Below, piece by piece: positions 26,469 through 35,294 of a DNA stretch of 64,000 nt (positions are counted from its first letter, which is position 1; every line of letters begins with the position of its first letter). The position numbers and the translations under genes were made by a program. The DNA lies in NCBI RefSeq assembly GCF_900188025.1, contig NZ_FZNO01000004.1:147095-211094 (forward strand), given 5' to 3'. The DNA comes from Blastococcus mobilis (lineage in GTDB: Bacteria > Actinomycetota > Actinomycetes > Mycobacteriales > Geodermatophilaceae). The notes below the pieces were generated by a model. It saw nothing but the letters and a program-made list of their open reading frames with translations. It ran no database searches and had not been told where the DNA came from.

Positions 26469-27239
26469 GTGCTCTACCCCGAGGAGCGCCAGCAGGCGAT
26501 GGCCGCGATGGTGGCCGACCGCGGCCGGATCGCCGTCGCGGCCCTGTCCGAGGAGTTCGGGGTCACGACCGAGACGGTGCGCCGCGACCTGGCCGTGCTG
26601 GAACGGGCCGGGATGCTGCGCCGGGTGCACGGCGGCGCGGTTCCGGCCGGCGCGCTGACCCTGGTCGAGCCGGGTCTCAGCGAACGCCACCGCTCGCGCA
26701 GCGAGCAGAAGCGGGCGATCGCCGCGGCGGCCCTCCAGCTCCTCCCCGGGGCGGACGGGAGCATCGCCCTGGACGGCGGGACCACGACGGCCGCCCTCGC
26801 GGAGATCCTGCCGGCCGACCGTCGGCTGCTCGCCGTCACCTCCTCGGTCCCGATCGCTTCCCGCCTGTCCCTGACCCCCGCCATCACCCTGCACGTGCTC
26901 GGCGGGCGGGTTCGGGGAGTGACGCAGTGCGCGGTCGGCGAGACCACGGTGCGCTCACTGGCCGAGCTCCGGTTCGACGTCGCCTTCCTGGGCGCCAACG
27001 GCATCGCTCCCGGGCACGGTTTCACCACGCCGGACGACGCCGAGGCCGCGGTCAAGCGGGCCATGGTGCGGGCCGGTCAGCGCACGGTCGTGCTCGCCGA
27101 CAGCAGCAAGCTGGGGCGGGAGCACCTGGTCCGCTACGCGGCGATCGAGGAGGTGGACGTGCTGGTCACCGATGACGGCGCCGATCCGGAGATGGTCGCG
27201 GAGCTGGAGAAGGCCGGCGTCGAGGTCGTGCTCGCGTGA
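26469..27239 (+). CDS. DeoR/GlpR family regulator of fructose utilisation
   Basis: A 256-residue repressor. The N-terminal DeoR helix-turn-helix spans residues 5-58 (VAALSEEFGVTTETVRRDLA, LRRVHGGAV), and the sugar-phosphate-sensing domain contains ALDGGTTTAALAEIL, FLGANGIAPGHGFTTPD and VVLADSSKLGREHL. In this family the effector is a sugar phosphate, here most likely fructose 1-phosphate. GTG start with GGAGG five bases upstream. It is the first gene before fruK, and candidate operators lie directly upstream. Confidence 0.9.
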   Translation: MLYPEERQQAMAAMVADRGRIAVAALSEEFGVTTETVRRDLAVLERAGMLRRVHGGAVPAGALTLVEPGLSERHRSRSEQKRAIAAAALQLLPGADGSIALDGGTTTAALAEILPADRRLLAVTSSVPIASRLSLTPAITLHVLGGRVRGVTQCAVGETTVRSLAELRFDVAFLGANGIAPGHGFTTPDDAEAAVKRAMVRAGQRTVVLADSSKLGREHLVRYAAIEEVDVLVTDDGADPEMVAELEKAGVEVVLA

Positions 27240-27385
27240 GCATCGCAGCGAGCGCCAGCGAGCGAGGAGCGGAACGAGACCGGAGTCGAGGCATGAGCAC
27301 CGCGAGGACGACGGGCGAGCGAGCATCGCAGCGAGCGCCAGCGAGCGAGGAGCGGAACGAGCCCGGAGTCGAGGCATGAGCACCG
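27238..27385 (+). repeat. Tandem 65-bp direct repeat spanning the fruK start
   Basis: Copy 1 (27238-27302) and copy 2 (27321-27385) are 65 bp each, 83 bp apart, and differ at one position (27279 A, 27362 C). They begin GAGCATCGCAGCGAGCG and end GGCATGAGCACCG, so each copy contains a start codon. Copy 2 supplies the true fruK start; copy 1 opens a 28-codon frame that overlaps it (ATGA). Confidence 0.9.
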
Positions 27386-28416
27386 GCCGCGTCGTCACTC
27401 TCACGGCCAACCCCAGCCTGGACCGGACCCTCTCCCTCCCGGGCCCGCTCCGGGAGGGCGGGGTCGTGCGCCTCCTGGACGCCGTGACCGAACCCGGCGG
27501 CAAGGGCGTGAACGTCGCCCGGGCCGTCGCCGCTGCCGGCGGCGAGGCCGTCCCGGTGCTGCCCGCTGCCGAGCACGACCCGATCGTCGCGGCGCTGGCC
27601 GAGCGCGGCCTGCCGCCGGTGACGGTCCCCGTGGACGCCCCGGTGCGCACCAACTACACGCTCACCGCCCCCGACGGGACGACCACCAAGCTGAACGAGC
27701 CGGGCATCCCGCTGACCGCGCAGACGCGCGCGGCGCTCGCCCGGGCCGTGCGGCTGCACGCCTCCGGCTCCCGCTGGGTGGTGCTCTCGGGCTCGCTGCC
27801 GCCCGGCACGCCGGCCGACTGGTACGCCGAGTTGGTCGCCCTCCTGCGGGACACCGGCGTCCGGATCGCCGTCGACACCTCCGACGACCCGTTGCGGGCG
27901 CTGCTCGCAGGTGGTCGCTCCGGTGCCCCGGACCTCCTCAAGCCCAACTCCGAGGAGCTGGCGTCGCTGGCCGGCGTCCCCGAGGCCGAGCTGCTGGGCG
28001 ACCCTGCGGTCGCCCTCGCGGCCGTCCGGGTGCTGCACGAGCAGGGGGTGTCCGAGGTGCTCCTCACGCTGGGCGGCGACGGCGCGGTCCTCTCCACCGC
28101 CGACGGCGGCCTCTGGTCCGCGCGTCCCCCGGAGATCACCGTCCGGAGCACCGTCGGCGCCGGCGACTGCAGCCTCGCCGGCTACCTGCTCGCCGACCTC
28201 GCCGGCGCGCCGCCGGCGGAGCGACTGCGCACCGCCGTCGCCTACGGATCGGCGAGCGCGTCGCTCCCCGGCTCCGCCGTTCCCACCCCGGCCCAGGTGG
28301 ACGGCTCCGCAGTACGGGTCCTCGCCGGGATGCCCGGCAGCGAAGCAACGAGCACCAGCGCCGTCCCACCCGCCGGCCCGAACACCGACCCGGCCGCCGG
28401 CCGGGTCGCCCGCTGA
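27376..28416 (+). CDS. fruK: 1-phosphofructokinase
   Basis: A 346-residue PfkB-family sugar kinase that phosphorylates fructose 1-phosphate to the 1,6-bisphosphate. GGKGVNVARA at 41-50 and VGAGDCSLAGYL with catalytic Asp-265 are the PfkB motifs; LTANPSLDRTLSLP at the start is typical of FruK. The last 30 residues are a Pro/Ala-rich tail after the conserved fold. The start lies in a duplicated 65-bp segment that also gives a mini-frame upstream. It is followed by fruA after 17 bases. Confidence 0.93.
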   Translation: MSTGRVVTLTANPSLDRTLSLPGPLREGGVVRLLDAVTEPGGKGVNVARAVAAAGGEAVPVLPAAEHDPIVAALAERGLPPVTVPVDAPVRTNYTLTAPDGTTTKLNEPGIPLTAQTRAALARAVRLHASGSRWVVLSGSLPPGTPADWYAELVALLRDTGVRIAVDTSDDPLRALLAGGRSGAPDLLKPNSEELASLAGVPEAELLGDPAVALAAVRVLHEQGVSEVLLTLGGDGAVLSTADGGLWSARPPEITVRSTVGAGDCSLAGYLLADLAGAPPAERLRTAVAYGSASASLPGSAVPTPAQVDGSAVRVLAGMPGSEATSTSAVPPAGPNTDPAAGRVAR

Positions 28417-28433
28417 CCCCCGGGAGAGGTCCC

Positions 28434-30560
28434 ATGCCCGCACTGATCACCACCGATCTGGTCGCGCTCGACGCCGACCTCGGTGCCGACAAGGGCACGG
28501 TCGTGCGCCGGCTGGCCGACATGGTCGCCGCCGACGGCCGGGCCACCGACGCCGACGCCCTGCACGCCGATGTCCTCGCCCGCGAGGCACAGGCGGCGAC
28601 GGGCCTGCCCGGCGGCATCGCCATCCCGCACTGCCGCTCCGAGGCGGTGACCGAGGCCTCGCTCGCCTTCGCCCGCCTCTCGCCGAAGGTGGACTTCGGC
28701 GCACCGGACGGCCCGGCCGACCTCGCGTTCCTGATCGCCGCGCCGGCCCACGGGGACGCCGACCACCTCACCCTGCTCACCGCGCTGGCCCGCGCGCTCG
28801 TCCGGCCGGAGTTCGTGGCCTCGCTGCGCTCGGCGACCTCCGAGGAGGAGGTCGTCCGGCTGGTGGACGAGGTCGTCTCGCCCGCGCCGGTGGCCGCCGC
28901 GGCCGCTCCGGCAGGTGCCCCCGCCACGGGTGCCACTGCTGCCGGTGCCAGCGCAGCCGGCGCTGACGGAGCCGCTGCGGGACGGAAGAGCATCGTCGTC
29001 GTCAGCGCCTGCCCGACCGGCATCGCGCACACGTACATGGCAGCGGACAAGCTGGCCGCCGCCGGCAAGGCGGCGGGTGTCGACGTCCACGTGGAGACGC
29101 AGGGCTCCTCGGGTGCGACGCCGCTCGAGCCGGGCCTCATCCGGTCGGCCGACGCGGTGATCTTCGCCGTCGACGTGGGGGTGCGGGACCAGGGCCGGTT
29201 CGCCGGCAAGCCGGTCGTCCAGAGCGGGACGAAGCGCGCCATCAACGAGCCCGACGTGATGATCCGCGAGGCCCTCGCCGCCGCCGACGACCCGAACGCC
29301 CGCCGCGTGACCGGCGGCGCCGAGGCCGAGACCACCGCCTCCTCCGCAGGCCGGCCCGGCACCGCCACGGAGATCCGCCGCTGGCTGCTCACCGGCGTCA
29401 GCTACATGATCCCGTTCGTCGCGGCGGGCGGTCTGCTCATCGCGCTGGGCTTCCTCTTCGGCGGTTACCAGATCGTCAACGACAACCCCGACGTCGAGGG
29501 ACAGAGCTACGCACTGAGCTGGGTGCTGAACAACTCGTTCCTCGACCTCCCCAGCGCCCCGGGCGTCGAGGGCCTCAACGACGGCTTCCTCGGCTACCTC
29601 GGAGCGGTGTGCACCGTCCTCGGGCAGGCGGCCTTCAGCTTCCTGGTGCCTGCGCTCGCGGGGTACATCGCCTTCGCCATCGCCGACCGCCCGGGCATCG
29701 TCCCCGGCTTCGTCGTCGGCGCGGTGTCCGTCACCGTCGGCGCCGGCTTCATCGGCGGTCTCGTCGGCGGCATCATCGCCGGCTTCGCCGCGCTGTGGAT
29801 CAGCCGCTGGAAGCTCCCCGTCGGCGTCCGCGGGCTTCAGCCGGTCGTGATCATCCCGCTGCTGGCCACGCTCATCGCCAGCGGCATCATGGCCGTCCTG
29901 CTCGGCCGTCCGCTCGCCGCCGCCCTGGAGGGGCTGGGCAACTGGCTCAACGGCCTCACCGGCACGTCGGCGATCCTGCTCGGGATCATCCTCGGCCTGA
30001 TGATGTGCTTCGACCTGGGCGGCCCGGTCAACAAGGCGGCCTACGTCTTCGCCACCACCGGCCTGACCGCCGCGGCCACCGGCGCGCCGCTCGTCATCAT
30101 GGCGACCGTCATGGCCGCGGGCATGGTGCCGCCGCTGGCGATGGCGCTGAGCACGGCCGTCCGCCCCAAGCTCTACACACCCGCCGAGCGGGACAACGGC
30201 AAGGCCGCCTGGCTGCTGGGTCTGTCCTTCATCTCCGAGGGCGCCATCCCGTTCGCCGCGGCCGACCCGCTCCGGGTCATCCCGTCGATGATGCTCGGCG
30301 GCGCCACCACCGGCGCGATCGTGGCGGCCAGCGGCGTGGAGCTGCGGGCCCCGCACGGCGGCATCTTCGTGTTCTTCGCGATGCAGGGAGTGCTGATGTT
30401 CGTGCTCGCGCTGGTCGCGGGGGCGGTCGTCGGTGCCGTCGCGGTGACCGTCGCGAAGAGCATCGGCCGCACCGACGCCGACGACGCCCCGGAGGACGCC
30501 GTCGACCTGGAGCACGCGCACGCCCCGGCCCACGCCCCGGCGCGCGCGGCGACCGCCTGA
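28434..30560 (+). CDS. fruA: PTS fructose transporter, fused EIIABC
   Basis: A 708-residue fusion. EIIA comprises residues 1-150 with phosphorylated His-66 (GIAIPHCRSE); an Ala/Gly linker follows; EIIB is at about 185-285 with Cys-193 (VVSACPTGIAHTYMAA); EIIC, from about 330, has eight or more helices (WLLTGVSYMIPFVAAGGLLI, CFDLGGPVNKAAYVFATTG). It takes up fructose and releases fructose 1-phosphate, the substrate of the neighbouring FruK. The tail has an Ala-His-Pro repeat (HAHAPAHAPARA). It has a GGGAGAGG site upstream and is followed by ptsH. Confidence 0.95.
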   Translation: MPALITTDLVALDADLGADKGTVVRRLADMVAADGRATDADALHADVLAREAQAATGLPGGIAIPHCRSEAVTEASLAFARLSPKVDFGAPDGPADLAFLIAAPAHGDADHLTLLTALARALVRPEFVASLRSATSEEEVVRLVDEVVSPAPVAAAAAPAGAPATGATAAGASAAGADGAAAGRKSIVVVSACPTGIAHTYMAADKLAAAGKAAGVDVHVETQGSSGATPLEPGLIRSADAVIFAVDVGVRDQGRFAGKPVVQSGTKRAINEPDVMIREALAAADDPNARRVTGGAEAETTASSAGRPGTATEIRRWLLTGVSYMIPFVAAGGLLIALGFLFGGYQIVNDNPDVEGQSYALSWVLNNSFLDLPSAPGVEGLNDGFLGYLGAVCTVLGQAAFSFLVPALAGYIAFAIADRPGIVPGFVVGAVSVTVGAGFIGGLVGGIIAGFAALWISRWKLPVGVRGLQPVVIIPLLATLIASGIMAVLLGRPLAAALEGLGNWLNGLTGTSAILLGIILGLMMCFDLGGPVNKAAYVFATTGLTAAATGAPLVIMATVMAAGMVPPLAMALSTAVRPKLYTPAERDNGKAAWLLGLSFISEGAIPFAAADPLRVIPSMMLGGATTGAIVAASGVELRAPHGGIFVFFAMQGVLMFVLALVAGAVVGAVAVTVAKSIGRTDADDAPEDAVDLEHAHAPAHAPARAATA

Positions 30561-30607
30561 GCGGCAAGCTCACCACCACCCGTCCCCAGCAGCGAGGAAG
30601 ACGCCAG

Positions 30608-30868
30608 ATGCCCAGTCAGACCGTCACCGTCGGCTCCCGGGTCGGGCTGCACGCCCGGCCGGCAGCGCTCATCGCCGAGGCCGTCGGAAAGGCCGGCGTG
30701 CCGGTCACCCTCGCCACGCCGGGGGGCGCACCGGTGGACGCCGGCTCGCCACTGATGATCATGACGCTCGGCGCCAAGCAGGGCGCCGAGGTCGTGGTCA
30801 GCAGCGACGACCAGGCCGTGCTCGACCAGATTGCCGGACTCGTCGCCCAGGACCTCGACGCCGAGTAG
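30608..30868 (+). CDS. ptsH: HPr phosphocarrier protein
   Basis: An 86-residue HPr with the phosphorylated His-15 in VGLHARPAA and a serine at the regulatory position in AGSPLMIMTLGAKQG. It carries phosphate from enzyme I (ptsI, divergent) to FruA. ATG at 30608 follows GAGGAAGACGCC. It is the last gene of the deoR-fruK-fruA-ptsH unit and ends in a strong terminator. Confidence 0.94.
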   Translation: MPSQTVTVGSRVGLHARPAALIAEAVGKAGVPVTLATPGGAPVDAGSPLMIMTLGAKQGAEVVVSSDDQAVLDQIAGLVAQDLDAE

Positions 30869-30878
30869 CCGCACACGC

Positions 30879-30917
30879 GACGGCGCCCGCCCCCCCGTCA
30901 CGGGGGCGGGCGCCGTC
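30879..30917 (+). terminator. Strong hairpin terminator after ptsH
   Basis: GACGGCGCCCGCCCCC at 30879-30894 and its exact complement at 30902-30917 enclose a 7-base loop, starting 10 bases after the ptsH stop. Confidence 0.85.
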
Positions 30918-30950
30918 GTCGTCTCCGGGAGTCGGCCGACTCCCGCGACC

Positions 30951-31418
30951 TCACTGCTGGTCGGGCCTCGGGACGTCCCCGCGCCAGGCGCCGGTCTCGG
31001 TGCCGCGGCTCTCGATGAACTCCTTGAACTTCTTGGCGTCGGCCTTCACCCGGCGGTCGTCGAAGCCCAGGGCGGCGCCGGCCTTCTCGACCAGGCCCTC
31101 GGGCTCCCAGTCGATCTGGATCATCACCCGGGTCCTGGCGTCGTCCAGGCGGTGGAACGTGACCACCCCGGCGTGCTTGGCCTCACCGCTGGTGCTGGTC
31201 CAGGCGATGCGCTCCTCGGGGTGCTGCTCGGTGATCTCCGCGTCGAACTCGCGCTTCACACCATCGATGTTGGTCACCCAGTGGGTGCGGGTGGCGTCGA
31301 GCTGCGTGATGCGCTCCACGCCGCCCATGAACTGCGGGAACGACTCGAACTGCGTCCACTGGTCGTAGGCGACGCGGATCGGGACGTCGACGTCGACGGC
31401 TTCCTGCACGCTGGCCAT
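30951..31418 (-). CDS. SRPBCC family (polyketide cyclase/coenzyme Q-like) protein
   Basis: A 155-residue START-like protein. The motif VDVDVPIRVAYDQWTQFESF at the start, then RTHWVTNIDGVKREFDAEI and TFHRLDDARTRVMIQIDWEP define the SRPBCC cyclase/dehydrase group, common in actinobacteria as small hydrophobic-ligand-binding proteins of unknown role. ATG at 31418 has GAGGAGGTTCACC upstream. It has no obvious partner and is separated from the AGE gene by about 80 bases with its own ribosome site. Confidence 0.88.
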   Translation of the reverse strand: MASVQEAVDVDVPIRVAYDQWTQFESFPQFMGGVERITQLDATRTHWVTNIDGVKREFDAEITEQHPEERIAWTSTSGEAKHAGVVTFHRLDDARTRVMIQIDWEPEGLVEKAGAALGFDDRRVKADAKKFKEFIESRGTETGAWRGDVPRPDQQ

Positions 31419-31497
31419 GGTGAACCTCCTCGTTCTCTCGGTGGCGTCTGGCCCCGCCCCTACCCCGGTGGCGGTCGTCGGACACCTGTACGAGCAC

Positions 31498-32685
31498 TCA
31501 GCGCAGCGCGGCGGCGACGCTGCCGCGCACCGGGCGGCCGTCGAGCAGCAGCATCTGCGCCAGGTGGTAGGCGTCCGGCTGCCCTGACCAGGTGCCCGTG
31601 CCCACGTCACCGGTGGGGGTCAGCTCGTGGTGCCAGCTGCCGGTGGCGGGATCGGCGAACCGCTGCTCACCGTGCTCGCGCCACCGGCGGGCCAGCTCGC
31701 CGTAGTGCGGTTCGCCGGTGACCTCGCCGAGCACGCACGCGGCCGCGATCGCCTCGCACAGCACCCAGTGCATGCGAGCCTGCACGACCGGGCGGTCGTC
31801 CCAGTCCAGCGTGTACGGGAAGCCGTCGTGCCCGTCCGCTGCCCAGCCGCGCTCCGCCGCCGCCCCGAACAGCGCGACGGCGTCGTCGAGCAACCAGTCC
31901 CGGCCGACGTGGCCACTTCGGCCCTGGAGGGCCGCGCGGAGGTGCAGCGCGAGCCGCGCCCACTCGAACTGGTGGCCGACGGTCACGCCGTAGGGGCGGA
32001 ACGGGTCGGCGGGGCGATCACGGTTGTACTCGGGCAGCGGTGTCCAGTCCGCGGTGAAGTGCTCGGGCAGCCGCCAGTCGCGCTCGCGCGCCCAGCCGTG
32101 CACGACCCGCTCGGTGGTGCGCAGCGCCTGGGCGCGCAGCCGGTCCGACGTCGCCGGATCGGTCCCGGCCACCGCGTCGGCCGCCGCCAGGGACGCCTCG
32201 ACGCCGTGCATGTTCGCGTTGACCCCCCGGTAGGCCTCCAGCGTCGTCCAGCCCCGGTCCCACTCCTCGACCGCGAGCCCGGCGTCGTCGTCCCAGAAGC
32301 GGGTCTGCCAGACGGCCAGCGCCTCGTCGAGCAGCGCCCGCCCGCCGGGTACGCCGGCCGACGTCGACGTGGCACCGGCGAGGACGACGAACGCGTGCAC
32401 GTACGCCGCCTTGCGGTCGTCGGCGGTGCTCGACCGCCACCCGCCGTGCTCGCGGTCGTGCAGCGGCCCGTCGGTGAGCGCGGCGACGCCGTGCCGGGCC
32501 AGCTCGTCCGCCCCCGGCCGGCCCGGGAGCGAGGCCAGCCCGAAGACGTGCGTCATCCGCGCCACGATCCACGTCTCGACCGGCCGGCCCCGCACCACTC
32601 GCCCGTCGGCGCCCAGATAGCCGAAGCCACCCTCGGGCAGCCGTGACCGGGCGGCGAAGTCCAGCAGCCGGTCGAGGTCCGTCAT
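31498..32685 (-). CDS. AGE family epimerase/isomerase (YihS-like)
   Basis: The 395-residue protein has the alpha/alpha barrel motifs of the N-acylglucosamine 2-epimerase family: WSSTADDRKAAYVHAFVVLA-like segment near residue 85, AYRGVNANMHGVEASLAA, VTVGHQFEWARLALHLR and FPYTLDWDDRPVVQARMHWV. His residues in these motifs are the general acid/base. It resembles sulfoquinovose/aldose-ketose isomerases of the YihS type; exact sugar is unknown. ATG at 32685 with GAGGAGGCGCAC is well supported. Confidence 0.85.
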   Translation of the reverse strand: MTDLDRLLDFAARSRLPEGGFGYLGADGRVVRGRPVETWIVARMTHVFGLASLPGRPGADELARHGVAALTDGPLHDREHGGWRSSTADDRKAAYVHAFVVLAGATSTSAGVPGGRALLDEALAVWQTRFWDDDAGLAVEEWDRGWTTLEAYRGVNANMHGVEASLAAADAVAGTDPATSDRLRAQALRTTERVVHGWARERDWRLPEHFTADWTPLPEYNRDRPADPFRPYGVTVGHQFEWARLALHLRAALQGRSGHVGRDWLLDDAVALFGAAAERGWAADGHDGFPYTLDWDDRPVVQARMHWVLCEAIAAACVLGEVTGEPHYGELARRWREHGEQRFADPATGSWHHELTPTGDVGTGTWSGQPDAYHLAQMLLLDGRPVRGSVAAALR

Positions 32686-32739
32686 GTGCGCCTCCTCGCT
32701 GGCCTCGCGCAGGGTCCCACCGCCCGCCCCGTCCCGAGG

Positions 32740-32805
32740 CTCACCCCGAGCATGCGAGGGGTGAGGAGGACGGGGTCCTCACATGGTGGGGGCAGGACGG
32801 CCCGC
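32740..32805 (-). repeat. Gene-end element copy 4 (after E2 gene)
   Basis: Minus strand: 25 bases after the stop, GTGAGGACCCCGTCCTCC is followed by CACCCCTCGCATGCTCGGGG. It is a diverged copy of the element after fadE, here also able to form a stem (CACCCC/GGGGTG). Confidence 0.5.
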
Positions 32806-34311
32806 TCAGAAGGCCAGCGCCGCCCCCGGGTCGTGCAGCAGCGCTCCGATGTCGGCGAGGAAGCGCGACCCCAGCTCCCCGTCGATGATCCGGTGGTCGA
32901 AGGACAGCGCCAGCTGGGTCACCTGCCGGGGCACGACCTTGCCCTTGTGCACCCACGGCATCTCCCGGACCGCACCGAAGGCCAGGATCGCCGACTCCCC
33001 CGGGTTGAGGATCGGTGTCCCGGTGTCGACGCCGAAGACGCCCACGTTGGTGATCGTGATCGTTCCGCCCGTCATGTCCGCCGGTGTCGTCCGCCCCGCG
33101 CGGGCGGTGGCCGTCAACTCGGTGAGCGCCCCGGCCAGCTCGGTCAGGGAGAGCCGCCCGGCGTCCTTGATGTTGGGGACGACCAGCCCGCGGGGGGTGG
33201 CCGCCGCGATACCGAGGTTGACGTAGTCCTTGACCACGATCTCCTGGGCCGCGTCGTCCCAGGAACTGTTCACCATCGGGTGCCGGCGGACGGCGAGCAG
33301 CAGCGCCTTGGCCACGAAGAGCAAGGGGCTGACCTTGACGCCGGCCAGCTCCGGGCGCGCGGCGAGCCGGTTCCGCAGCTTCATGGTCCGGGTGACGTCG
33401 ACGGTGAGGAACTCGGTGACGTGCGGCGCGGTGAACGCGCTGGCCACCATCGCCGCCGCGGTGTGCTTGCGAACGCCCTTGATCGGGATCCGCTGCTCGC
33501 GGCCCTCCGCGGGCAGCGCGCCGCCGAAGGCGCCCTGGACGACGGTGTCGTCCGACGCGGCCCGGGCGACCGCGGCGTCGACGTCGGCCCGGGTGATGAT
33601 GCCGCCGGCGCCGCTCCCGGAGACGGTGGCCAGGTCGACGCCGAGGTCCTTGGCGTACTTGCGCACCGGCGGCTTGGCCAGCGGGCGGAGCCGGCCCCGG
33701 CCCGGGGTAGCCCCGGCCGCCGTGGCGGCCTCGCCGCGCAGGGCGGCCGCCTCGGCCTGGCGGCCGACCTCCAGGCCACCGTGCCGGACGGGCTTGGTGT
33801 CGGCGTCGGGGGCGGTGGTGAGCAGCGGCGGGTGGTCCGTGCCGCCGGTGGCGTGGTCGGCGCCGGGCCGTGCCGTGGCTCGCTCGGCGACGGCGGCGCC
33901 CGTCCGCCTCGGGCGGCGTCGGGCGTCGGTGGTGCGTGGCCCGTAGCCGACCAGGACCGACGTCCGCCCACCCGGCGCGGGCCCGCCGATCAGGCCCGCG
34001 GCCGGCTCGGCGTCGGCCGCTGGAGCGGTGGGAGCCGCATCGCCGGCAGGTGCGGCCCCACCCTCCCCGCCGGTGTCGATGGTGATGATCGGGGTGCCGA
34101 CGTCGACCATCGTGCCCGCGTCGAACAGCAGCTCGGTGACCGTGCCGGCGTAGGGCGAGGGCAGCTCGACGGCGGCCTTCGCCGTCTCCACCTCGCACAG
34201 CGGCTGGTTCACCGTGACCGTGTCTCCGACGGCGACCAGCCACTGCAGGATCTCGCCCTCGGTGAGGCCCTCACCGACATCGGGCAGCTTGAACTGGCGC
34301 AGCGCGGTCAT
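32806..34311 (-). CDS. Dihydrolipoamide acyltransferase (E2) of a 2-oxoacid dehydrogenase complex
   Basis: A 501-residue E2 subunit. It has one lipoyl domain (residues 1-80, lipoyl-lysine 45 in EVETAKAAVEL), a long Pro/Ala/Thr linker, a peripheral-subunit-binding domain (VRKYAKDLGVDLATVSGSG) and the catalytic domain ending in SFDHRIIDGELGSRFL with the active-site His. Together with the E1 genes directly upstream it fits the branched-chain 2-oxoacid dehydrogenase complex, making acyl-CoA from deaminated Val, Leu and Ile. No E3 gene is adjacent, so a shared E3 is expected elsewhere. Confidence 0.92.
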   Translation of the reverse strand: MTALRQFKLPDVGEGLTEGEILQWLVAVGDTVTVNQPLCEVETAKAAVELPSPYAGTVTELLFDAGTMVDVGTPIITIDTGGEGGAAPAGDAAPTAPAADAEPAAGLIGGPAPGGRTSVLVGYGPRTTDARRRPRRTGAAVAERATARPGADHATGGTDHPPLLTTAPDADTKPVRHGGLEVGRQAEAAALRGEAATAAGATPGRGRLRPLAKPPVRKYAKDLGVDLATVSGSGAGGIITRADVDAAVARAASDDTVVQGAFGGALPAEGREQRIPIKGVRKHTAAAMVASAFTAPHVTEFLTVDVTRTMKLRNRLAARPELAGVKVSPLLFVAKALLLAVRRHPMVNSSWDDAAQEIVVKDYVNLGIAAATPRGLVVPNIKDAGRLSLTELAGALTELTATARAGRTTPADMTGGTITITNVGVFGVDTGTPILNPGESAILAFGAVREMPWVHKGKVVPRQVTQLALSFDHRIIDGELGSRFLADIGALLHDPGAALAF

Positions 34312-34313
34312 CC

Positions 34314-35294
34314 TCAGAACTCCATGGAACGGTCGACGGCGTCGAGCACCCGGTCCAGGTCGGGCAGGTACTCCTCTTCCAGCTTCGACGGCGGGTACGG
34401 GGTGTCGTAGCCGCCGACGCGCAGCACCGGCGCCTCGAGGGAGTGGAAGCAGGTCTCGGTCACGCGGGCGGCGATCTCCGCGCCCAGGCCCAGCGTGGTC
34501 GGCGCCTCGTGGGCGACGACGCAGCGGCCGGTGCGGCGAACGGACTCGTAGACCGGCTCGAGATCCAGCGGGGACACCGTCCGCAGGTCGACGACCTCCA
34601 GAGAGCGGCCCTCCTCCGCGGCGGCCTCCGCGGCCTGCAGGGCGGTCTTCACCATCGGGCCGTAGGCGAGCACGGTGACGTCGTCGCCGCCGCGGACCAC
34701 CCGGGACCGGAACAGCGGCTCGGGCGTCGCGGACGTGTCCACCTCCGCCTTCTCCCAGTACCGCCGCTTGGGCTCCAGGAAGATGATCGGGTCGGGGTGG
34801 GCGATGGCCTGCTGGATGCCCCAGTAGGCGTCGACGGGGTTGCTGACGGCGACCACTTTGAGCCCGGCGGTGTGCGCGAAGTAGGCCTCGGGGCTCTCGC
34901 TGTGGTGCTCGACCGCGCCGATGCCGCCGCCCATGGGGATGCGGATGACGATGGGCATCGCGACCCTGCCCTGCGAGCGGGCATGGATCTTGGCGACCTG
35001 GGTGACGATCTGGTTGTAGGCGGGGAAGACGAACCCGTCGAACTGGATCTCGCAGACCGGCCGGTAGCCGCGCATGGCCAGGCCGACGGCGGTCCCCAGG
35101 ATGCCGGCCTCGGCGAGCGGGGTGTCGACGACGCGGTCCTCCCCGAAGTCCTTCTGGAGTCCGTCGGTGATCCGGAAGACACCGCCGAGCTTGCCGATGT
35201 CCTCGCCCATGAGCACGACCTTGGCGTCGTCCTCCATCGCCCGGCGCAGCCCGAGGTTGAGCGCCTTGCCGATGGTCAGGGTCTGAGTGCTCAT
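34314..35294 (-). CDS. 2-oxoisovalerate dehydrogenase E1 beta subunit
   Basis: A 326-residue transketolase-like subunit with FGEDRVVDTPLAEAGILGTA, GYRPVCEIQFDGFVFPAYNQ and MGGGIGAVEHHSESPEAYFA, characteristic of branched-chain 2-oxoacid dehydrogenase E1 beta. It forms a heterotetramer with E1 alpha and binds thiamine diphosphate. ATG at 35294 shares one base with the E1 alpha stop and the E2 gene starts 2 bases after its end, so the three are one operon. Confidence 0.93.
   Translation of the reverse strand: MSTQTLTIGKALNLGLRRAMEDDAKVVLMGEDIGKLGGVFRITDGLQKDFGEDRVVDTPLAEAGILGTAVGLAMRGYRPVCEIQFDGFVFPAYNQIVTQVAKIHARSQGRVAMPIVIRIPMGGGIGAVEHHSESPEAYFAHTAGLKVVAVSNPVDAYWGIQQAIAHPDPIIFLEPKRRYWEKAEVDTSATPEPLFRSRVVRGGDDVTVLAYGPMVKTALQAAEAAAEEGRSLEVVDLRTVSPLDLEPVYESVRRTGRCVVAHEAPTTLGLGAEIAARVTETCFHSLEAPVLRVGGYDTPYPPSKLEEEYLPDLDRVLDAVDRSMEF

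Noticed and set aside
27293..27379. Mini-frame of 28 codons before fruK as a gene
   Set aside because: It is produced by a recent duplication of the fruK start region; kept only as a possible leader frame in the findings.
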